Shown in pieces: positions 62,192 through 64,000 of a stretch of DNA of 64,000 nucleotides. Positions within the stretch are counted from its first letter, which is position 1. Every line of letters begins with the position of its first letter. Location: positions 35,079,836 to 35,143,835 of the forward strand of contig JAKTNV010000005.1 of NCBI GenBank assembly GCA_022747635.1, read 5' to 3'. Source of the stretch: Hetaerina americana. Taxonomy: Eukaryota > Arthropoda > Insecta > Odonata > Calopterygidae. The notes beneath the pieces were generated by a model. The model saw nothing but the letters and a program-made list of their open reading frames with translations, made no database searches and was not told the origin of the DNA. The translations under genes and the position numbers were made by a program.

Positions 62192-62926
62192 CCGCACTCT
62201 GTATTATAATGTTCAATTGTAAACTTTTAAACATACTGTATAATGAAAATTATAATGAAATTCGATAATCAAATCTCATTGCACTGCTTCAAAAAAATTG
62301 TCACCGTTCCCCAGATACTGTTCTCATACCTCTTGCTAAATGTGATGTCTGAGCATACGCACATTCTTTCTTCACCGGTACACTCAACCTGCCATCATAT
62401 CACAAAAATGTCTCATCCGACCACTTGGCGGGCTTCATGTAGCTCCTAATCTCTGCCACCCCATCCCTACTCCCCTTCCACCTCAAATCACCCATCATAT
62501 ACCCTCTTGCCACTATCCGTACCCCCACACCAGCAGGTGGCTTATATAAGAACAAATGAATTGGTAAAGTATAAGCGATCAACTCGAATGCATTTTCCCA
62601 ATTTTTGATTAAATTAAAATATTGTATGACTAGCTATTTTACATTATAGCCTTAAAAATGTTTAAAATATCCAAAGGCATGGTTTAAAGAGTTTTTACAA
62701 TAAAACATTTTCATCAAAACAACTATCTTTATGTTAACATACCTATTTTTTAACAGTATTCATACAAAAACATCTTTAGCGCATTCAATACCTTAATATT
62801 TTATTTCTCGAAGATATTCTTAATATTTTAGTGCCGATTCAGAAATAACTATTTGAATTTATTTACACTTGTGAAGCCCTCTTGATATAAATAGTAAAGA
62901 CCTCTTCATCCAAGCTGTGTGATTCC
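62192..62926. other. No recognisable gene
   Basis: AT-rich DNA. A TATA-like TTATATAAG occurs near 62541 without credible downstream coding. No other signal. Confidence 0.5.
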
Positions 62927-63070
62927 CCGGGTACTAGATCTTCCTGGGAAACCAAAAGCGGCACACTGAAAGGAACTACCAGGCCTACCCAGATGTGTGA
63001 ATTTCACAGGCCGTTGGGCATACTACTGGGTGAGCTCTACCCTCATCTAATCTTCTGGTTGATTAATTTA
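62927..63070 (+). mobile_element. SINE family A, 5'-truncated copy
   Basis: Aligns base by base, with gaps, to the body and tail of the 33.7-kb SINE: GGTACTAGAT..TGGGAAAC, GGCACA..GAACTA, CTACCCAGATGTGTGA, GGCCGTTGGGC and CTTCTGGTTGATTA match 33841-34005 in order. The tRNA-like head is missing. It runs directly into the mariner remnant on its right. Confidence 0.7.
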
Positions 63071-63495
63071 GCTGCCTGTGGCCCTTCTTACTAATATTTA
63101 TAAGGTTTGTGTAAAAAGTATCGAGAAAAGTTTGTTGTAAAAATTTAAAATATTCTTCAAGGTACATCTCTTGAGCGTTGACGCATTTTTTCCAGAGACT
63201 TTTCCACAACTCGAAGGCTCCCTGGTAGGCGGATCTCAGTAGGTCCTTAAGGGTATGCGTGCAAGCTTCTTTGATGGCACTTAAGGTCCCTCGGTGGTAT
63301 ACTTTGAGGGAGGATTTCATTTTTGGAAATAGGAAATACTAAGCTGGTGACAAGTCTGGACTGCTAGGGCGTTGGGGAATCGTCCGGATGCCGTTGCAGG
63401 TCCTGCTTTTGGTCGTCCGTCAAGACCTTGGGGGCGAGTTTAGCGCAGATCTTTGTCATCGCCAAATTTTTAGTGAGAATTATGTGCAGTGTCAT
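63063..63495 (-). pseudogene. Deleted and mutated mariner transposase remnant
   Basis: On the minus strand, ILTKNLAMTKICAKLAPKVL and then TDDQKQ (about 63485-63405) matches the end of the mariner DNA-binding region with its WVPxxL position. Directly after, in another frame, RPSSPDLSPA, a stop, then YFLFPKMKSSLK (63370-63305) matches the SPDLAPxDYFLFPKLK motif, with TAG at 63341-63339 where the third catalytic Asp belongs. The remainder, to about 63110, reads AFELWKSLWKKCVNAQEMYL, the mariner C-terminal domain. The segment carrying the first two catalytic Asp residues is deleted. Terminal repeats were not identified. Non-functional, and from a lineage different from both other mariners here. 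Confidence 0.78.
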
Positions 63496-63725
63496 CTTAA
63501 CTTAACCATCAATTGAATTCAGGACTTCATGTATATTTCAGGAAAAATTGCCACTTTTGTCGTATTCCGACAATTGCGGTGCACTGTCATCATTATCATT
63601 GCCAACATGATCTGCAATCATGCGCACACATAATCATAGGTCTGAATTACGCTCTTCACCCAAACGTCTGGAAAAAAATGTTACCTATACTTTTTATTTT
63701 AACCTTATATGTGTATGTATGTAAA
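63496..63725. other. No recognisable gene, possible remainder of the mariner
   Basis: Should hold the N-terminus of the mariner remnant on the minus strand if it extends this far, but no motif is readable. Confidence 0.35.
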
Positions 63726-63727
63726 TT

Positions 63728-63779
<52 letters not shown>

Positions 63780-63825
63780 GGTATATGCATATATATATAC
63801 CTGTGTGTATATATATTATTTATTA
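63728..63825. repeat. Compound AT/AC microsatellite with hairpin
   Basis: (AT)n at about 63730-63762 is followed by (AC)n to about 63779; then ACACAGGTATAT and ATATACCTGTGT form inverted arms around an AT-rich loop to about 63818. Confidence 0.9.
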
Positions 63826-64000
63826 GTCGTTATATAGTATACGCCTTTGGCCAAAAGCTTATTTTGGTACGTTTCACCATTTTCATCCAACAATCCCCAA
63901 TCCCTCCCCTGCACCCAGTGTTATCCCTCCATCCTTCTCCACCCAACCGTCAACTTACCCTTCCCTCCCTCCACCCACTCCCGACACAGTGTTCCATCAC
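63826..64000. other. No recognisable gene; C-rich end
   Basis: From about 63890 the plus strand becomes C/T-rich, possibly the start of another GC-rich island cut by the window edge. Confidence 0.4.

Noticed and set aside
1..64000. CRISPR array, bacterial operon or phage content
   Set aside because: No regularly spaced repeats, ribosome-binding sites or dense coding; features are those of an animal nuclear genome.

Overview
The window reads as nuclear DNA of an invertebrate animal, most likely an arthropod. It is AT-rich and has no operons or dense coding. It carries mariner and Penelope elements, decayed non-LTR retrotransposons and tRNA-derived SINEs. I recognise no intact host gene. Nearly all open frames are short and arise by chance, many of them on pyrimidine- or purine-biased strands of GC-rich islands. 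Species cannot be fixed from the sequence alone.

Layout. 1-21.7 kb is unannotatable AT-rich DNA interrupted by GC/CpG-richer islands (about 0-0.4, 4.0-4.7, 15.7-16.2 and 20.1-20.7 kb). 21.77-22.08 kb is a complete tRNA-derived SINE (family B, minus strand) with a 12-bp target duplication. 25.33-25.40 kb is a possible minus-strand exon. 27.35-28.68 kb is a complete mariner element: near-perfect terminal repeats, TA duplication, uninterrupted 357-aa D,D34D transposase. 30.1-31.4 kb is a decayed LINE reverse-transcriptase region. 33.7-34.05 kb is a SINE of a second family (A). 36.42-37.17 kb is a mariner of another lineage with perfect 33-bp ends that has lost its catalytic core. 37.62-38.31 kb is a compact Penelope-like insertion: it encodes only the GIY-YIG endonuclease, sits between 55-bp perfect inverted repeats, is flanked by a 14-bp target duplication and carries a hammerhead-ribozyme-like motif. 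39.0-39.15 kb is a perfect 80-bp tandem duplication. 43.7-46.25 kb holds three partial family-B SINE pieces. 47.0-47.4 kb joins a family-A tail to a LINE-like C-terminus. 55.5-56.7 kb is a second decayed LINE with a 129-bp fold-back element nested in it. 61.6-62.2 kb has two fold-back hairpins. 62.9-63.5 kb has a truncated family-A SINE next to a third, deleted and stop-containing mariner.

How the parts relate. The content is mobile-element ecology, not a host pathway. One apparently autonomous mariner sits with two mariner relatives that both lost the segment between the end of the DNA-binding domain and the C-terminus. Two SINE families sit among LINE remnants, and the family-A tail matches sequence directly downstream of a LINE-like C-terminus, suggesting a SINE/LINE tail-sharing pair. 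The Penelope derivative with endonuclease, inverted ends and possible ribozyme is the most unusual structure. Promoter, exon and host-gene statements are tentative; element calls rest on motifs, terminal repeats and target duplications read directly from the bases.
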